A stretch of 64,000 nt of DNA, taken from contig NZ_CP050308.1 of the NCBI RefSeq assembly GCF_014189535.1, forward strand, positions 2,496,001 through 2,560,000, given 5' to 3'. The notes beneath the pieces were generated by a model. It had not been told where the DNA came from, searched no databases, and saw only the letters and a list, made by a program, of their open reading frames with translations. Source of the stretch: Rhizobium lusitanum. Lineage in GTDB: Bacteria; Pseudomonadota; Alphaproteobacteria; Rhizobiales; Rhizobiaceae. Both the position numbers and the translations under genes were made by a program. This document shows, piece by piece, positions 40,469-50,440 of the stretch. Each line of letters starts with the position of its first letter. Position 1 is the first letter of the stretch.

Positions 40469-41218
40469 CTAGGCAGCTTCGCGGAAGCGATAGCCGACGC
40501 CATACAGCGTTTCAATCATATCAAAATCGAGATCGACCATCTTGAATTTCTTGCGCAGCCGCTTGATGTGGCTGTCGATGGTGCGGTCGTCGACATAGAC
40601 CTGCTCGTCATAGGCGGCGTCCATCAGGGCGTCGCGGCTCTTCACGACGCCGGGGCGCTGTGCCAGCGAGTGCAGGATCAGGAACTCGGTAACTGTCAGC
40701 GTCACCGGCTCGCCTTTCCAGGTGCAGGTATGGCGTTCCTGGTCCATGACAAGCTGGCCGCGTTCCAGCGAGCGGGCCTGCTGGGTGGCACCCGGCTTCG
40801 GGGCTGTGCCGCTGCCGACATTGTTTGCTGCTTCGCGGGCGGAGGCGCGGCGAAGCACGGCCTTAACGCGCTCGACCAGTAGGCGCTGCGAGAAGGGCTT
40901 GGTGATGAAGTCGTCGGCGCCCATCTTCAGGCCGAAGAGTTCGTCGATTTCCTCATCCTTCGAAGTCAGGAAGATCACCGGTATATCCGACTTCTGTCGC
41001 AGGCGGCGCAGAAGCTCCATGCCATCCATGCGCGGCATCTTGATATCGAAGATTGCCAGTTGCGGCGGCCGGGCGAGCAGACCATCGAGCGCGGAAGCAC
41101 CGTCGGTGTAGGTTTCGACCTTATATCCCTCGGCTTCCAGGGCAATCGACACGGAAGTCAGGATATTGCGGTCGTCATCTACGAGCGCGATTGTCAACAT
41201 GGTGTTCGTCTCCGTCAT
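40469..41218 (-). CDS. chvI: response regulator ChvI
   Basis: The 249-residue OmpR-family regulator has a receiver domain (VDDDRN, phospho-aspartate in [19 protein letters not shown]) and a C-terminal winged helix with [18 protein letters not shown] and [14 protein letters not shown]. It is paired with ChvG downstream. ATG 41218 was chosen; ATG 41200 ([10 protein letters not shown]) is also plausible. The open frame to 41398 is probably upstream leader. Confidence 0.93.
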   Translation of the reverse strand: MTETNTMLTIALVDDDRNILTSVSIALEAEGYKVETYTDGASALDGLLARPPQLAIFDIKMPRMDGMELLRRLRQKSDIPVIFLTSKDEEIDELFGLKMGADDFITKPFSQRLLVERVKAVLRRASAREAANNVGSGTAPKPGATQQARSLERGQLVMDQERHTCTWKGEPVTLTVTEFLILHSLAQRPGVVKSRDALMDAAYDEQVYVDDRTIDSHIKRLRKKFKMVDLDFDMIETLYGVGYRFREAA

Positions 41219-41339
41219 TAGTGCGCATCTCCCGGATTTGGAATCCAGCCCAGGTGGGTTGCCAGCTCGTTGGCGATAACCTGGCGCGCTTATGGGGGTA
41301 AAGGTGGAACAAATTGTGGCAAAGATAAAGGGGTAGATT

Positions 41340-41545
41340 GTCGAGCCCGAAAAACCCTGATCAGGAGTTGTGCGACGAAACGTCCCGATGGCGCACATTC
41401 AAACGATTTAAAATTATTGATATTTATCTAAATCGATTAAATGACTGATATCATTCGATATTTCTCGTTATTTGCTCTTGTGCTTTTAAAAAGACGCCGC
41501 TACGTTTGATTTAGTTTAACGGCCACGGCCCTGTAGAGGAATGAA
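41340..41545 (+). promoter_or_regulatory. AT-rich intergenic region between chvI and pckA
   Basis: The 330-bp gap 41219-41548 holds divergent promoters and no gene. It is AT-rich from 41400 to 41520. Two LacI-like half-palindromes, AAACGATTTAAA at 41401 and TAAATCGATTAAA at about 41429, fit the AAnCGnTT-type core used by LacI-family regulators such as rhizobial PckR, which controls pckA. The motif match is only suggestive. Confidence 0.35.
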
Positions 41546-41548
41546 GCG

Positions 41549-43159
41549 ATGGAGCAAATCGGCGTCCGTAATCCCGCAATCGAACTCGACTCGATCGGCC
41601 TGGGAGCCGCCGCTAGCGTGCGCTATAACCTCTTGGAGTCCCACCTGTACGAGGAAGCGATTCGTCGGCGCGAAGCCGATCTGACCGCTCATGGCGCGCT
41701 GAGGGCATTGACCGGGCAACATACCGGCCGTTCGCCGAAGGATAAGTTCGTCGTCCGCAACGCCGTCACCGAAGACCAGATCTGGTGGGACAACAACAAG
41801 CCGATGTCGCCGGAGCATTTCGCACTGCTGCACAAGGACATGCTGGCGCATGTGCACGGCAAGGATCTGTTCGTCCAGGACCTAATCGGCGGCGCTGACC
41901 ACGATTACGCCCTGCCGACGCGGGTCGTCACGGAATTTGCCTGGCACTCGCTGTTCATCCGCAATCTTCTCATCCGCCCCGAACGCTTGACGCTGGAAAG
42001 CTTCGCGCCGAAGCTGACGATCATCGACCTGCCAAGCTTCCGCGCCGATCCCGAGCGTCATGGCTGCCGCACGGAAACAGTGATCGCCTGCGACCTCGTC
42101 AACGGCATCGTCCTGATCGGCGGCACGTCTTACGCCGGCGAGATGAAGAAGTCGGTCTTCACCGTGCTGAACTACCTCCTGCCGGAACGCGGTGTCATGC
42201 CGATGCACTGCTCGGCCAATGTCGGGCCGGAAGGTGATGCGGCGATCTTCTTCGGCCTGTCAGGCACTGGCAAGACGACGCTGTCGGCCGATCCAACGCG
42301 CACGCTCATCGGTGATGACGAACACGGCTGGGGTGAAAACGGCATCTTCAACTTCGAAGGCGGCTGCTACGCCAAGACCATCCGCTTGTCGGCCGAGGCC
42401 GAGCCGGAAATCTATGAAACCACTCGCCGCTTCGGCACCGTGCTGGAAAATGTCGTGCTCGACGAGCATGGCGTACCGGATCTCGACGACGGCTCGCTGA
42501 CGGAGAACACCCGCAGCGCCTACCCGCTGGAGTTCATCCCGAACGCCTCGGAATCCGGCATGACCGGTCATCCCGGGACGATCATCATGCTGACGGCTGA
42601 TGCTTTCGGCGTTATGCCGCCGATCGCCAGGCTGACGCCGGAACAGGCAATGTACCACTTCCTCTCCGGCTACACCGCCAAGGTCGCCGGCACGGAAAAG
42701 GGTGTCGTCGAGCCGGAAGCCACCTTCTCGACCTGCTTCGGCGCTCCCTTCATGCCGCGCCATCCGACCGAATACGGCAATCTGCTCAAGGAGCTGATCG
42801 CTCGCCACGGTGCCGGCTGCTGGCTCGTCAACACCGGCTGGACCGGCGGTGCCTATGGCACGGGCCGACGCATGCCGATCAAGGCGACGCGCGCGCTGCT
42901 GGCCGCCGCTCTGAAGGGTGACCTCGACAAGGCCGAGTTCCGCATAGACCCGAATTTCGGGTTTGCCGTGCCGGTTGCCGTCGAGGGCGTCGACAGCGCC
43001 ATTCTCGACCCGCGCTCCACCTGGGCCGATGGTCAGGCCTACGATGCGCAGGCAGCCAAGCTGGTGCAGATGTTCGTGTCGAACTTCGCCAAGTTCGAGG
43101 ACCATGTCGACGGCAACGTTCGCGACGCGGCACCGGGATTGCGCGCCGCGGCGGAATAA
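41549..43159 (+). CDS. pckA: phosphoenolpyruvate carboxykinase (ATP)
   Basis: PckA decarboxylates oxaloacetate to PEP with ATP, the entry to gluconeogenesis and needed for growth on dicarboxylates. The 536-residue protein has the nucleotide loop [18 protein letters not shown] (metal-binding aspartate), [10 protein letters not shown], and [11 protein letters not shown]. It follows chvI divergently, the usual rhizobial layout. A strong terminator lies 28 bp downstream. Confidence 0.97.
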   Translation: MEQIGVRNPAIELDSIGLGAAASVRYNLLESHLYEEAIRRREADLTAHGALRALTGQHTGRSPKDKFVVRNAVTEDQIWWDNNKPMSPEHFALLHKDMLAHVHGKDLFVQDLIGGADHDYALPTRVVTEFAWHSLFIRNLLIRPERLTLESFAPKLTIIDLPSFRADPERHGCRTETVIACDLVNGIVLIGGTSYAGEMKKSVFTVLNYLLPERGVMPMHCSANVGPEGDAAIFFGLSGTGKTTLSADPTRTLIGDDEHGWGENGIFNFEGGCYAKTIRLSAEAEPEIYETTRRFGTVLENVVLDEHGVPDLDDGSLTENTRSAYPLEFIPNASESGMTGHPGTIIMLTADAFGVMPPIARLTPEQAMYHFLSGYTAKVAGTEKGVVEPEATFSTCFGAPFMPRHPTEYGNLLKELIARHGAGCWLVNTGWTGGAYGTGRRMPIKATRALLAAALKGDLDKAEFRIDPNFGFAVPVAVEGVDSAILDPRSTWADGQAYDAQAAKLVQMFVSNFAKFEDHVDGNVRDAAPGLRAAAE

Positions 43160-43187
43160 TCGGCCGCATCGCATTGATGACTCACGT

Positions 43188-43222
43188 GAAACCCCGGCAG
43201 CTGGTCTGCCGGGGTTTCATTT
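43188..43222 (+). terminator. Rho-independent terminator after pckA
   Basis: The stem GAAACCCCGGCAG / CTGCCGGGGTTTC has a 5-nt loop and is followed by ATTTTG. Confidence 0.88.
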
Positions 43223-43281
43223 TGCCGCCATGCTGTTTTCAACCGCCGAACAATATGGGATAGACAGGCGCGGAGAAAACC

Positions 43282-43716
43282 ATGGCCAGCGACGCGCTTT
43301 ACATCAACGACCGGATCACCATTGCCGGCTGGGAACTGACGGAACAATTCGTTCTGGCGGGCGGTCCCGGCGGGCAGAATGTCAACAAGGTCGCAACCGC
43401 TGTCCAGCTCTTCTTCGGTCTCGTGAATTCGCCGTCGCTCAACGACCGCGTCAAGGCCAATGCCGTGAGGCTCGCCGGCCGCCGGGTCTCCAAGGACGGC
43501 GTGCTGATGATCGAGGCCAGCCGTTTCCGCAGCCAGGACCGCAATCGCGAGGATGCGCGCGAGCGCCTGAGGGAATTAATTCTCGAAGCCGCCGTTCCGC
43601 CGCCGCCGCCACGCAAGAAGACCAAGCCAACCAAAGGCTCCATCGAGCGGCGCTTGAAGGAGAAATCCGGCCGCTCCGAGGTGAAGAAGATGCGCGGTAA
43701 GCCGGGCGGCGACTAG
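43282..43716 (+). CDS. arfB: alternative ribosome-rescue peptidyl-tRNA hydrolase ArfB
   Basis: The 144-residue protein has the GGQ catalytic motif in AGGPGGQNVNK near residue 32 and a basic C-terminal tail (KKTKPTKGSIERRLKEKSGRSE) that would enter the empty mRNA channel. It therefore matches ArfB/YaeJ, which frees stalled ribosomes independently of tmRNA, and not a full release factor. It stands alone between pckA and a lower-GC patch. Confidence 0.92.
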   Translation: MASDALYINDRITIAGWELTEQFVLAGGPGGQNVNKVATAVQLFFGLVNSPSLNDRVKANAVRLAGRRVSKDGVLMIEASRFRSQDRNREDARERLRELILEAAVPPPPPRKKTKPTKGSIERRLKEKSGRSEVKKMRGKPGGD

Positions 43717-43783
43717 ACTTCAGGCCGTGGTTTGTCTGAGCTTTCAAGCGAGTTTCGTGTCACCGCAGCTCCAATAGAGGACT

Positions 43784-44104
43784 TTAAGCGGCTGAATTCT
43801 CCGCCACGGGCTTAATCGGTAGATCGTCACCGGAAACATGAGCGCTAGAACCCATAACGACTATGCCTTGACCGACAATTCGCCCCGCGACCTCGCCGCT
43901 CAAAACGAAATTTCCGTCATTCACGACATTTCGACCTATCCTACCAGAAACCACAGCGTTTCCCCCGGCATCAATAACGAGCCCACCGAGCAGGCTTCCT
44001 GACGACACCAGCTTTCCGCCGCGTTTAACATGGGTAACTCCGGTGACAGTGTTGCTTGCAACCACAATCTTGGTCACAACCAAATCACCAATATGCTGGC
44101 CCAT
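43784..44104 (-). CDS. small beta-solenoid-like protein of unknown function
   Basis: The 106-residue protein has no recognised family by eye. Its middle is built of imperfect repeats of about 16-20 residues with the form V-x-x-x-G-x-x-x-x-S-G-x-x-x-G (GGKLVSSGSLLGG, GGNAVVSGRIGRN, DGNFVLSGEVAGR, QGIVVMGSSAHVSG), like the beta-helical core of bactofilins and other polymer-forming solenoids. ATG 44104 was chosen because GAGGGA lies at good distance. It lies in a lower-GC stretch between arfB and alkB, suggesting acquisition. An antitoxin-like or structural role is possible, not shown. Confidence 0.6.
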   Translation of the reverse strand: MGQHIGDLVVTKIVVASNTVTGVTHVKRGGKLVSSGSLLGGLVIDAGGNAVVSGRIGRNVVNDGNFVLSGEVAGRIVGQGIVVMGSSAHVSGDDLPIKPVAENSAA

Positions 44105-44318
44105 TTCAGTCACTCCCTCAACCATTCGAATAGATAGTAAGCGCAGCTTATGAATTTTCTAGCTTCTAGCAATAGGCTTCAATTGTCGCCTTCAATAGGC
44201 AAGTCGCCAAGTCGATGAGCGCGTGGAGCCAAAATTATTGGTAGCCTTTGCTACACAAGACCGCAAAAATGCAGCGACACGCATCTACCTGACCGGCACT
44301 ACCCACAGGAAAACATCG

Positions 44319-44927
44319 ATGCTTCTTCCCAACGGAATTCGCCCTCTGCCCGGCTATCTCGACCGGCCCAAACAGGAAGCCTTGGTCGAGGCCATCCGCG
44401 CTGTCGTTGCCGAGGCACCGCTCTACACGCCGGCCATGCCTGGCACCGGCAAGGAGATGTCGGTGCGCATGACCAACTGCGGCCCGCTTGGCTGGGTGAC
44501 GGACAAGCAGCGCGGCTATCGTTATCAGCCGACCCATCCTGCTACGGGCAGGCCGTGGCCGGTGATCCCACCGCAACTGTTGGAACTTTGGAGCGATATA
44601 GCCGGCTATGAAAAGCCGCCCGAAGCCTGTCTCGTCAATTTCTACAATGACGATGCCCGCATGGGCCTGCATCAGGATCGCGACGAACAGGATCTGGCGG
44701 CACCCGTGCTGTCGATCTCGCTCGGCAATACCTGCCTCTTTCGCGTCGGTGGTCTCAACCGCAATGATCGCACGCTATCCTTCAAGCTCTCCAGTGGCGA
44801 CATCGTCGTCCTCGGTGGCGAGGGCAGGCTCTGCTTCCACGGCGTCGATCGCATCCATCCGGCGACATCGACGCTCCTGAAAAATGGCGGGCGGATCAAT
44901 TTGACGCTGCGGCGCGTCAATCCCTGA
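44319..44927 (+). CDS. alkB: alpha-ketoglutarate-dependent DNA repair dioxygenase AlkB
   Basis: AlkB removes methyl groups from 1-methyladenine and 3-methylcytosine. The 202-residue protein has the Fe(II) ligands HxD (LHQDRDEQD) and a distal His (CFHGVDRIHP), the 2-oxoglutarate arginine in RINLTLRR, and the conserved NFYNDDARMGLHQD. ATG 44319 was preferred to the longer frame from 44223. No Ada is adjacent. Confidence 0.93.
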   Translation: MLLPNGIRPLPGYLDRPKQEALVEAIRAVVAEAPLYTPAMPGTGKEMSVRMTNCGPLGWVTDKQRGYRYQPTHPATGRPWPVIPPQLLELWSDIAGYEKPPEACLVNFYNDDARMGLHQDRDEQDLAAPVLSISLGNTCLFRVGGLNRNDRTLSFKLSSGDIVVLGGEGRLCFHGVDRIHPATSTLLKNGGRINLTLRRVNP

Positions 44928-44934
44928 GCGGGCG

Positions 44935-45930
44935 TCAGAGCTTCCTCAGCGCTACCTGCTCGATCAGATGGTTCTTGCCCTTCTGCAGGATCAGGTCGGC
45001 GCGCGGGCGGGTCGGCAGGATGTTCTGGCGCAGGTTCTTCAGGTTGATGTTCTTCCACAGTCCCTCGGCAATCCCGAGCGCCTCTTCCTCGGTGATCGAG
45101 GCATAGCGGTGAAAGAAGGAGTGCGGATCGCGGAAGGCGGTTTCGCGCAGCCGCATGAACCGGGTGACATACCAATTGTGGATCAGCGGCTCGTCGGCAT
45201 CGATGTAGATCGAGAAGTCGAAGAAGTCCGAGACCATAGGTATGATCTTGCCGTCGGCCGGCAGGTGCCGCGATTGCAGCACGTTGATGCCTTCGAAGAT
45301 CAGAATATCCGGCCGGTCGACGGTCTTGTATTCGTCGGGCAGCACGTCATAGACGAGATGCGAATAGCAGGGCGCCTTGACGTCCGGCTGCCCGGCCTTG
45401 ATGGCCGAGAGAAAGCGCAGCAGGGCGGCGGTATCGTAGCTCTCCGGAAAGCCCTTGCGCTGCATCAGGTTGCGGCGCTGCAATTCGGCATTCGGAAACA
45501 GAAAACCGTCGGTGGTGATCAGGTCCACCTTCGGGCTCGAAGGCCAGCGGCGCAGCAGTTCCTTCAGGATACGGGCTGTGGTGGACTTGCCGACGGCGAC
45601 TGAGCCGGCGATGCCGATGACGAAGGGCGTCTTGGCGACACCGTTGAGGCTAAGGAACCGGTTGCGCTGTTCGAACAGGATCTGCGAGGATTCGACATGC
45701 GACGACAAAAGCCGCGATAGCGAAAGATAGATGCGCCGGACTTCGTCGAGATCGATGGGGTCGCCCATGGAGCGCAGCCGGGTCACTTCGTCGGCGGTCA
45801 AGGTCAGCGGTGTATCGGCCCGGAATTTCGCCCATTCCTCCGTGGAGAAGAAATAGTAGGGCGAATAGGCTTTCGCCTGAAAAATATCGAGCGTCTCGGG
45901 TGTGGTCGGGGTTTTGGTTGCTATTGTCAT
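44935..45930 (-). CDS. coaA: pantothenate kinase
   Basis: CoaA phosphorylates pantothenate, the first and regulated step of coenzyme A synthesis. The 331-residue type I protein has the P-loop [15 protein letters not shown] near residue 104 and the [12 protein letters not shown] and FEGINVLQ segments. It lies just after hisE in the his cluster, an arrangement common in rhizobia. coaE is near the window start, so two steps of the pathway are present. Confidence 0.96.
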   Translation of the reverse strand: MTIATKTPTTPETLDIFQAKAYSPYYFFSTEEWAKFRADTPLTLTADEVTRLRSMGDPIDLDEVRRIYLSLSRLLSSHVESSQILFEQRNRFLSLNGVAKTPFVIGIAGSVAVGKSTTARILKELLRRWPSSPKVDLITTDGFLFPNAELQRRNLMQRKGFPESYDTAALLRFLSAIKAGQPDVKAPCYSHLVYDVLPDEYKTVDRPDILIFEGINVLQSRHLPADGKIIPMVSDFFDFSIYIDADEPLIHNWYVTRFMRLRETAFRDPHSFFHRYASITEEEALGIAEGLWKNINLKNLRQNILPTRPRADLILQKGKNHLIEQVALRKL

Positions 45931-45936
45931 CGCGTT

Positions 45937-46251
45937 CTACCGGCTTGCCTTCTCCTGAAGGCCGGATTGAGCGGTGCGCCTTTCGAGCTCACCCATGACA
46001 TTCTGCAACGGAATGCCTGCTATCTTCAATACGACCATGAGATGATAAAGCAAATCAGCTGCCTCATAGGTGAGATTGTCGCGATCGCCGGTCACGGCGG
46101 CCATCACGGCCTCGATCGCTTCCTCGCCCAGCTTCTTTGCAGCTTTCGGCTGGCCGGCGGCGCAAAGCTTCGCCGTCCAGGATTCCTCCGGCGGCGCCTT
46201 GGAGCGCTCGTCGACGATCCTTTCGAGGTCGGAAAGGGTAAATCCGCTCAT
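45937..46251 (-). CDS. hisE: phosphoribosyl-ATP pyrophosphohydrolase
   Basis: The 104-residue stand-alone HisE (not fused to HisI) removes pyrophosphate from PR-ATP. The motif [18 protein letters not shown] is the metal-binding EExxE region, and [13 protein letters not shown] is the second acidic helix. It follows hisF by 14 bp and precedes coaA by 6 bp. Confidence 0.95.
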   Translation of the reverse strand: MSGFTLSDLERIVDERSKAPPEESWTAKLCAAGQPKAAKKLGEEAIEAVMAAVTGDRDNLTYEAADLLYHLMVVLKIAGIPLQNVMGELERRTAQSGLQEKASR

Positions 46252-46265
46252 CCGCCTTGTCCCTT

Positions 46266-47054
46266 CTAATCGAGCCGCATGGGGATGCCATGCTCTGACA
46301 TATACCGTTTTGCTTCGCCGACCGAATAGGTGCCGAAGTGGAAAATCGACGCCGCGAGCACGGCGGTCGCATGGCCTTCCTTGATACCGGCGACGAGATC
46401 GTCGAGGTCGCCGACGCCGCCCGATGCGATGACCGGCACGCGCACGGCATCCGCGATCGCCCGCGTCAGTTCCAGGTCATAGCCGACCTTGGTGCCGTCG
46501 CGGTCCATGGAGGTGACGAGCAGCTCGCCAGCACCACGCTCGACCATCCTGCGGGCAAAATCGACGGCGTCGATGCCGGTCGCGTTGCGGCCGCCATGGG
46601 TATAGATCTCCCAGGCGCTCAGATTGTCGCCGCCGAGTTCTTGCGTACGCCGCCGTTTGGCGTCGATCGAGACAACGATGCATTGATTGCCGAACTTGTC
46701 GGCGGCTTCAGCGACAAAATCCGGATTGTTCACCGCCGCCGAGTTGATCGACACCTTGTCGGCACCGCACAGCAGCAGCTTGCGGATATCGGCGATCGCG
46801 CGAACGCCGCCACCGACCGTCACGGGCATGAAGCATTGTTCTGCGGTGCGGGCGACGACATCGAAGATCGTCTCCCTGTTGTCGGAAGAGGCGGTGATAT
46901 CGAGGAAGCAGAGTTCATCGGCGCCAGCGGCATCATAGGCCTTGGCGGCTTCGACAGGATCGCCGGCATCAACGAGATTGAGGAAATTGACGCCCTTGAC
47001 GACGCGGCCGTCCTTGACGTCGAGGCAGGGGATGACGCGGGCTTTCAAGGTCAT
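46266..47054 (-). CDS. hisF: imidazole glycerol phosphate synthase cyclase subunit
   Basis: HisF uses ammonia from HisH to close the imidazole ring. The 262-residue (beta/alpha)8 protein shows both catalytic aspartates: [17 protein letters not shown] at the N-terminus and [15 protein letters not shown] in the second half. Its ATG overlaps the hisA stop by 4 bp (ATGA). Confidence 0.97.
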   Translation of the reverse strand: MTLKARVIPCLDVKDGRVVKGVNFLNLVDAGDPVEAAKAYDAAGADELCFLDITASSDNRETIFDVVARTAEQCFMPVTVGGGVRAIADIRKLLLCGADKVSINSAAVNNPDFVAEAADKFGNQCIVVSIDAKRRRTQELGGDNLSAWEIYTHGGRNATGIDAVDFARRMVERGAGELLVTSMDRDGTKVGYDLELTRAIADAVRVPVIASGGVGDLDDLVAGIKEGHATAVLAASIFHFGTYSVGEAKRYMSEHGIPMRLD

Positions 47055-47800
47055 TGCGCGATCTCCTTCGCCTTGGCCGCCTTGATCAGCGCCAGGGCCT
47101 CCTTCGGATCGATACGGCCATCATAAAGCGCCCGGCCGGAAATCGCACCCTCCAGTTTGCGGGCGTCCGGTTCGACCATGCGGCGGATATCGTCCATTGA
47201 AGCCAGCCCGCCGGAGGCGATGACGGGAATCGAAACGGCATCGGCCAATTCCAGCGTCGAAGCCCAGTTGATGCCGGTCAGAATGCCGTCGCGGTCGATG
47301 TCGGTATAGATGATCGCGGCGACACCGGCGCCTTCGAATTTCTTTGCCAGTTCGATGATGCCGAGTTCAGAGGCTTCCGCCCAGCCCTCGACCGCCACCT
47401 TGCCGCCCTTGGCATCGATGCCGACGGCGACATGGCCCGGAAACCTCTTGCAAGCCTCGATCACCAGCGCCGGATCGCGCACGGCAACGGTGCCGAGGAT
47501 GACGCGGGTGAGCCCGCGTGCCAGCCAGTTCTCGATATGGTCGAGCGTGCGAATGCCGCCGCCAAGCTGCACCGGGTTCTTTGTCGCCTTGAGGATGGCG
47601 TCGACGGCAGCACCGTTGACAGTCTCGCCGGCAAAGGCGCCGTTGAGATCGACCACGTGCAGCCATTCGAAGCCCTGGTCCTCGAAGGCCTTGGCCTGGG
47701 CGCCGGGGTCGGGATTATAGACTGTCGCTTGGTTCATATCGCCGAGTTTCAGCCGCACGCACTGGCCGTCTTTTAGGTCGATGGCGGGGAACAAGATCAT
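47051..47800 (-). CDS. hisA: ProFAR isomerase
   Basis: HisA isomerises ProFAR to PRFAR. The 249-residue TIM barrel has the catalytic aspartates in [14 protein letters not shown] and [14 protein letters not shown]. It is upstream of and coupled to hisF. An 84-bp gap with a palindromic repeat separates it from hisH. Confidence 0.97.
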   Translation of the reverse strand: MILFPAIDLKDGQCVRLKLGDMNQATVYNPDPGAQAKAFEDQGFEWLHVVDLNGAFAGETVNGAAVDAILKATKNPVQLGGGIRTLDHIENWLARGLTRVILGTVAVRDPALVIEACKRFPGHVAVGIDAKGGKVAVEGWAEASELGIIELAKKFEGAGVAAIIYTDIDRDGILTGINWASTLELADAVSIPVIASGGLASMDDIRRMVEPDARKLEGAISGRALYDGRIDPKEALALIKAAKAKEIAQ

Positions 47801-47832
47801 TTTACTTTTTCCGTTTCTTCCGCGCGAGCCTT

Positions 47833-47877
47833 AGGCATGATCCCGAAAAGTGTGAAGCGGTTTTCGGACAGGATCAT
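47833..47877. repeat. RIME-like intergenic palindrome between hisH and hisA
   Basis: A 45-bp element with perfect ends (GCATGATC / GATCATGC), inner arms CCGAAAA / TTTTCGG and the core GTGTGAAGCG is the best-preserved copy in the window. Confidence 0.85.
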
Positions 47878-47884
47878 GCGCACT

Positions 47885-48535
47885 CTAAGGCTTCCAGCGC
47901 AGGAAATTAGCAATTAGGGCGAGGCCGAGCTTCTGGCTTTTTTCCGGGTGGAACTGCGAGCCGGCCATGTTGTCGCGGCCGACGAAAGCGGTCATCGGCC
48001 CGCCATAGCCCGTCGTGGCGATGACGTCGTCGGCGTGATCGGCCGCCAGATGGTAGGAATGCACGAAATAGGCGTGCAGCCCATCCGGCCCGGTCGGAAT
48101 GCCGTCGAAGAGCGGGTGTGGGTGCCTCAGATCCAACGTGTTCCAGCCGATTTGCGGAATTTTCAACGAGGGATCGCTTGGCGTCATCTCCTTGACGTCG
48201 CCCTTGATCCAGCCGAAGCCCTCAGTGATCGTCTTTTCCAGCCCGCGCGCCGACATCAGCTGCATGCCGACGCAGATACCGAGAAAGGGGCGGGCCTTGT
48301 GTTCCACGACGTCGATGACGGCTTCCGCCATGCCGGAAACCGCGTCCAGCCCGCGACGGCAGTCGGCATAGGCGCCGACGCCCGGAAGCACGATGCGATC
48401 AGCCGTGGCGACGCGTTCGGCATCGTCGGTCAGATCAATCTCGGCGTCGATGCCGGCTTCGCGGGCAGCGCGTTCGAAGGCTTTGGTGGCCGAACGCAGG
48501 TTGCCCGAGCCGTAGTCGATAATCGCGACGCGCAT
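47885..48535 (-). CDS. hisH: imidazole glycerol phosphate synthase glutaminase subunit
   Basis: HisH is the class I glutamine amidotransferase partner of HisF. The 216-residue protein has the nucleophile in [11 protein letters not shown], the oxyanion/ammonia region [11 protein letters not shown], and the C-terminal His-x-Glu pair in [12 protein letters not shown]. It follows the DUF2628 gene by 2 bp. Confidence 0.97.
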   Translation of the reverse strand: MRVAIIDYGSGNLRSATKAFERAAREAGIDAEIDLTDDAERVATADRIVLPGVGAYADCRRGLDAVSGMAEAVIDVVEHKARPFLGICVGMQLMSARGLEKTITEGFGWIKGDVKEMTPSDPSLKIPQIGWNTLDLRHPHPLFDGIPTGPDGLHAYFVHSYHLAADHADDVIATTGYGGPMTAFVGRDNMAGSQFHPEKSQKLGLALIANFLRWKP

Positions 48536-48537
48536 AA

Positions 48538-49020
48538 TCAGCGTCCTCCGTCATAGCCGGGAAGACCGAATGTCGATCCGCCGTGGCCGGAATTATTGTT
48601 TGGATAGGAAGGAATATCCCAGCCGTTCGCGCGGATATTTTCCTGCGCTTTCGGCTCGATGCCCGAGAAATGGATCTCTTCAGCCGTCGCCAGATTATAC
48701 GCCGAAACCAGCCCTTCCGCCTTCCATCCGGCGTCGGTAAGACGACGATAGGCGGCATGGGGGCCTTCGAGCGCGGCAAGGATGCGCACGCCGATGAGGA
48801 TCGTGATACCGGCGGCGAAAAATCCCGGCTGGCGGATCAACTCAAGGGCGATGCCTTGCATCAGAAAGGCGGCGGCCGCATGCAGCCACAGCCGGTGGTA
48901 AAGCATCCACAGGCTCGGAAACAGAAACGCTCTCCAGGAAAAGCCGTCGCGGATGAAGCGCGTCTTGTCCTGGTTACCGTCCGGTCCTCCGGGTGGCGTC
49001 AAAATCAGATAGCTTGCCAT
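48538..49020 (-). CDS. DUF2628 membrane protein in the his operon
   Basis: The 160-residue protein matches DUF2628: a soluble start ([12 protein letters not shown]...[26 protein letters not shown]) and two hydrophobic hairpin segments around residues 48-68 and 73-92, then a glycine-rich tail. Its function is unknown. It sits between hisB and hisH with tiny gaps, so it is probably co-transcribed with histidine biosynthesis. ATG 49020 was chosen over the open frame to 49143. Confidence 0.85.
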   Translation of the reverse strand: MASYLILTPPGGPDGNQDKTRFIRDGFSWRAFLFPSLWMLYHRLWLHAAAAFLMQGIALELIRQPGFFAAGITILIGVRILAALEGPHAAYRRLTDAGWKAEGLVSAYNLATAEEIHFSGIEPKAQENIRANGWDIPSYPNNNSGHGGSTFGLPGYDGGR

Positions 49021-49046
49021 CTCTTCACTTCCCCCATTGATGGGGC

Positions 49047-49655
49047 TCAGGCGAGGGTGCCCTTTGTCGAGGGCACACGGCCTGCCTGCCGCGGGTCGAT
49101 CTCGGTTGCCGTGCGCAGCGCGCGGGCAACGGCCTTGAAGCATGTCTCGGCTATATGGTGATTGTTGGCGCCATAATGGTTGAGGATATGCAGCGTGATG
49201 CCGGCATTCTGCGCTAAGGCCTGGAAGAATTCGCGCACCAGTTCGGTATCGAAGGTGCCGATCTTCGGGGCGCTGAAGGCAACGTTCCAGACGAGGAATG
49301 GCCGGCCTGAGAGGTCGACGGCCGCCTTCGTCATCGTCTCGTCCATGGCGAGATCGATCGAAGCATAGCGCGTGATGCCGCGCCGGTCGCCCAGCGCCTT
49401 GGAAATGGCTTGGCCGATGGCGATGCCGGTATCTTCAACGGCATGGTGATCGTCGACATGCAGGTCGCCCTTGGTGTCGATCTCCATGTCGATCAGCGAA
49501 TGTCGCGACAGCTGCTCCAGCATATGGTCGAAGAAACCGACGCCCGTCGAAATGGTCGACTTGCCGCTGCCGTCGATATTGACGGATACGGAGACCGAGG
49601 TCTCGTTGGTCTTGCGGGAAACGCTTGCCGTGCGGCTCGCTACAGTCTCTGCCAT
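49047..49655 (-). CDS. hisB: imidazoleglycerol-phosphate dehydratase
   Basis: HisB dehydrates IGP to imidazole acetol phosphate. The 202-residue monofunctional protein (no phosphatase domain) has the metal-binding [12 protein letters not shown] and [13 protein letters not shown] motifs. It is the first gene of hisB-DUF2628-hisH-hisA-hisF-hisE-coaA and is divergent from hslV, with a shared 213-bp promoter region. ATG 49655 was chosen; ATG 49667 is possible. Confidence 0.97.
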   Translation of the reverse strand: MAETVASRTASVSRKTNETSVSVSVNIDGSGKSTISTGVGFFDHMLEQLSRHSLIDMEIDTKGDLHVDDHHAVEDTGIAIGQAISKALGDRRGITRYASIDLAMDETMTKAAVDLSGRPFLVWNVAFSAPKIGTFDTELVREFFQALAQNAGITLHILNHYGANNHHIAETCFKAVARALRTATEIDPRQAGRVPSTKGTLA

Positions 49656-49868
49656 GGGCTGCTCCATCGGGATGACGGCCGTTCCTTATCAGGCACATCG
49701 GCAAATATCCAGAAGTTAAGTCGCCAATGACTTATCTAGCCGGCTTCCAAGCATCATTCCAAAATGGAAGGCATTTGCAATCGCAAAAAGCCCTCTTACA
49801 TAGATCACGACGGGGCCGAAACGCGGCCCGGCAGAAAGCCCGCCAGAATGGGGGCAAACAGGTGTTAC

Positions 49869-50396
49869 ATGACGACAATTGTGACTATTCGCAAAGGTGG
49901 CAAGGTTGTGATGGCCGGTGACGGCCAGGTCAGTCTTGGCCAGACCGTAATGAAGGGCAACGCCCGCAAGGTTCGCCGCATCGGCAAGGGCGACGTGATC
50001 GCCGGTTTCGCCGGCGCGACCGCCGATGCCTTCACGCTGCTGGAGCGGCTTGAAAAGAAGCTCGAACAATATCCCGGCCAGTTGATGCGCGCGGCCGTCG
50101 AGCTCGCCAAGGACTGGCGCACGGACAAATATCTGCGCAACCTCGAAGCGATGATGCTGGTTGCCGACAAGAGCGTGACGCTCGCCATCACCGGCAACGG
50201 CGATGTGCTCGAGCCGGAACACGGCGCGCTGGCGATCGGCTCCGGCGGCAATTATGCGCTCGCCGCCGCGCGTGCGCTGATGGATACAGACAAATCCGCA
50301 GAGGAGGTCGCCCGCCGCGCCCTCGATATCGCCGCCGACATCTGCGTCTACACCAACCATAATGTGGTGATCGAGACGCTCGATGCCGAAGCCTGA
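49869..50396 (+). CDS. hslV: ATP-dependent protease subunit HslV
   Basis: HslV is the proteasome-like peptidase of HslUV. The 175-residue protein has the N-terminal nucleophile threonine directly after Met ([11 protein letters not shown]) and the [13 protein letters not shown] and [12 protein letters not shown] segments. ATG 49869 was chosen because it exposes Thr2 for catalysis; upstream in-frame starts (49764) would block it. hslU follows. Confidence 0.95.
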   Translation: MTTIVTIRKGGKVVMAGDGQVSLGQTVMKGNARKVRRIGKGDVIAGFAGATADAFTLLERLEKKLEQYPGQLMRAAVELAKDWRTDKYLRNLEAMMLVADKSVTLAITGNGDVLEPEHGALAIGSGGNYALAAARALMDTDKSAEEVARRALDIAADICVYTNHNVVIETLDAEA

Positions 50397-50440
50397 ATTC
50401 CTATCTTGATCGTATCCAGCCCTGACGGGAAACAAACGAA

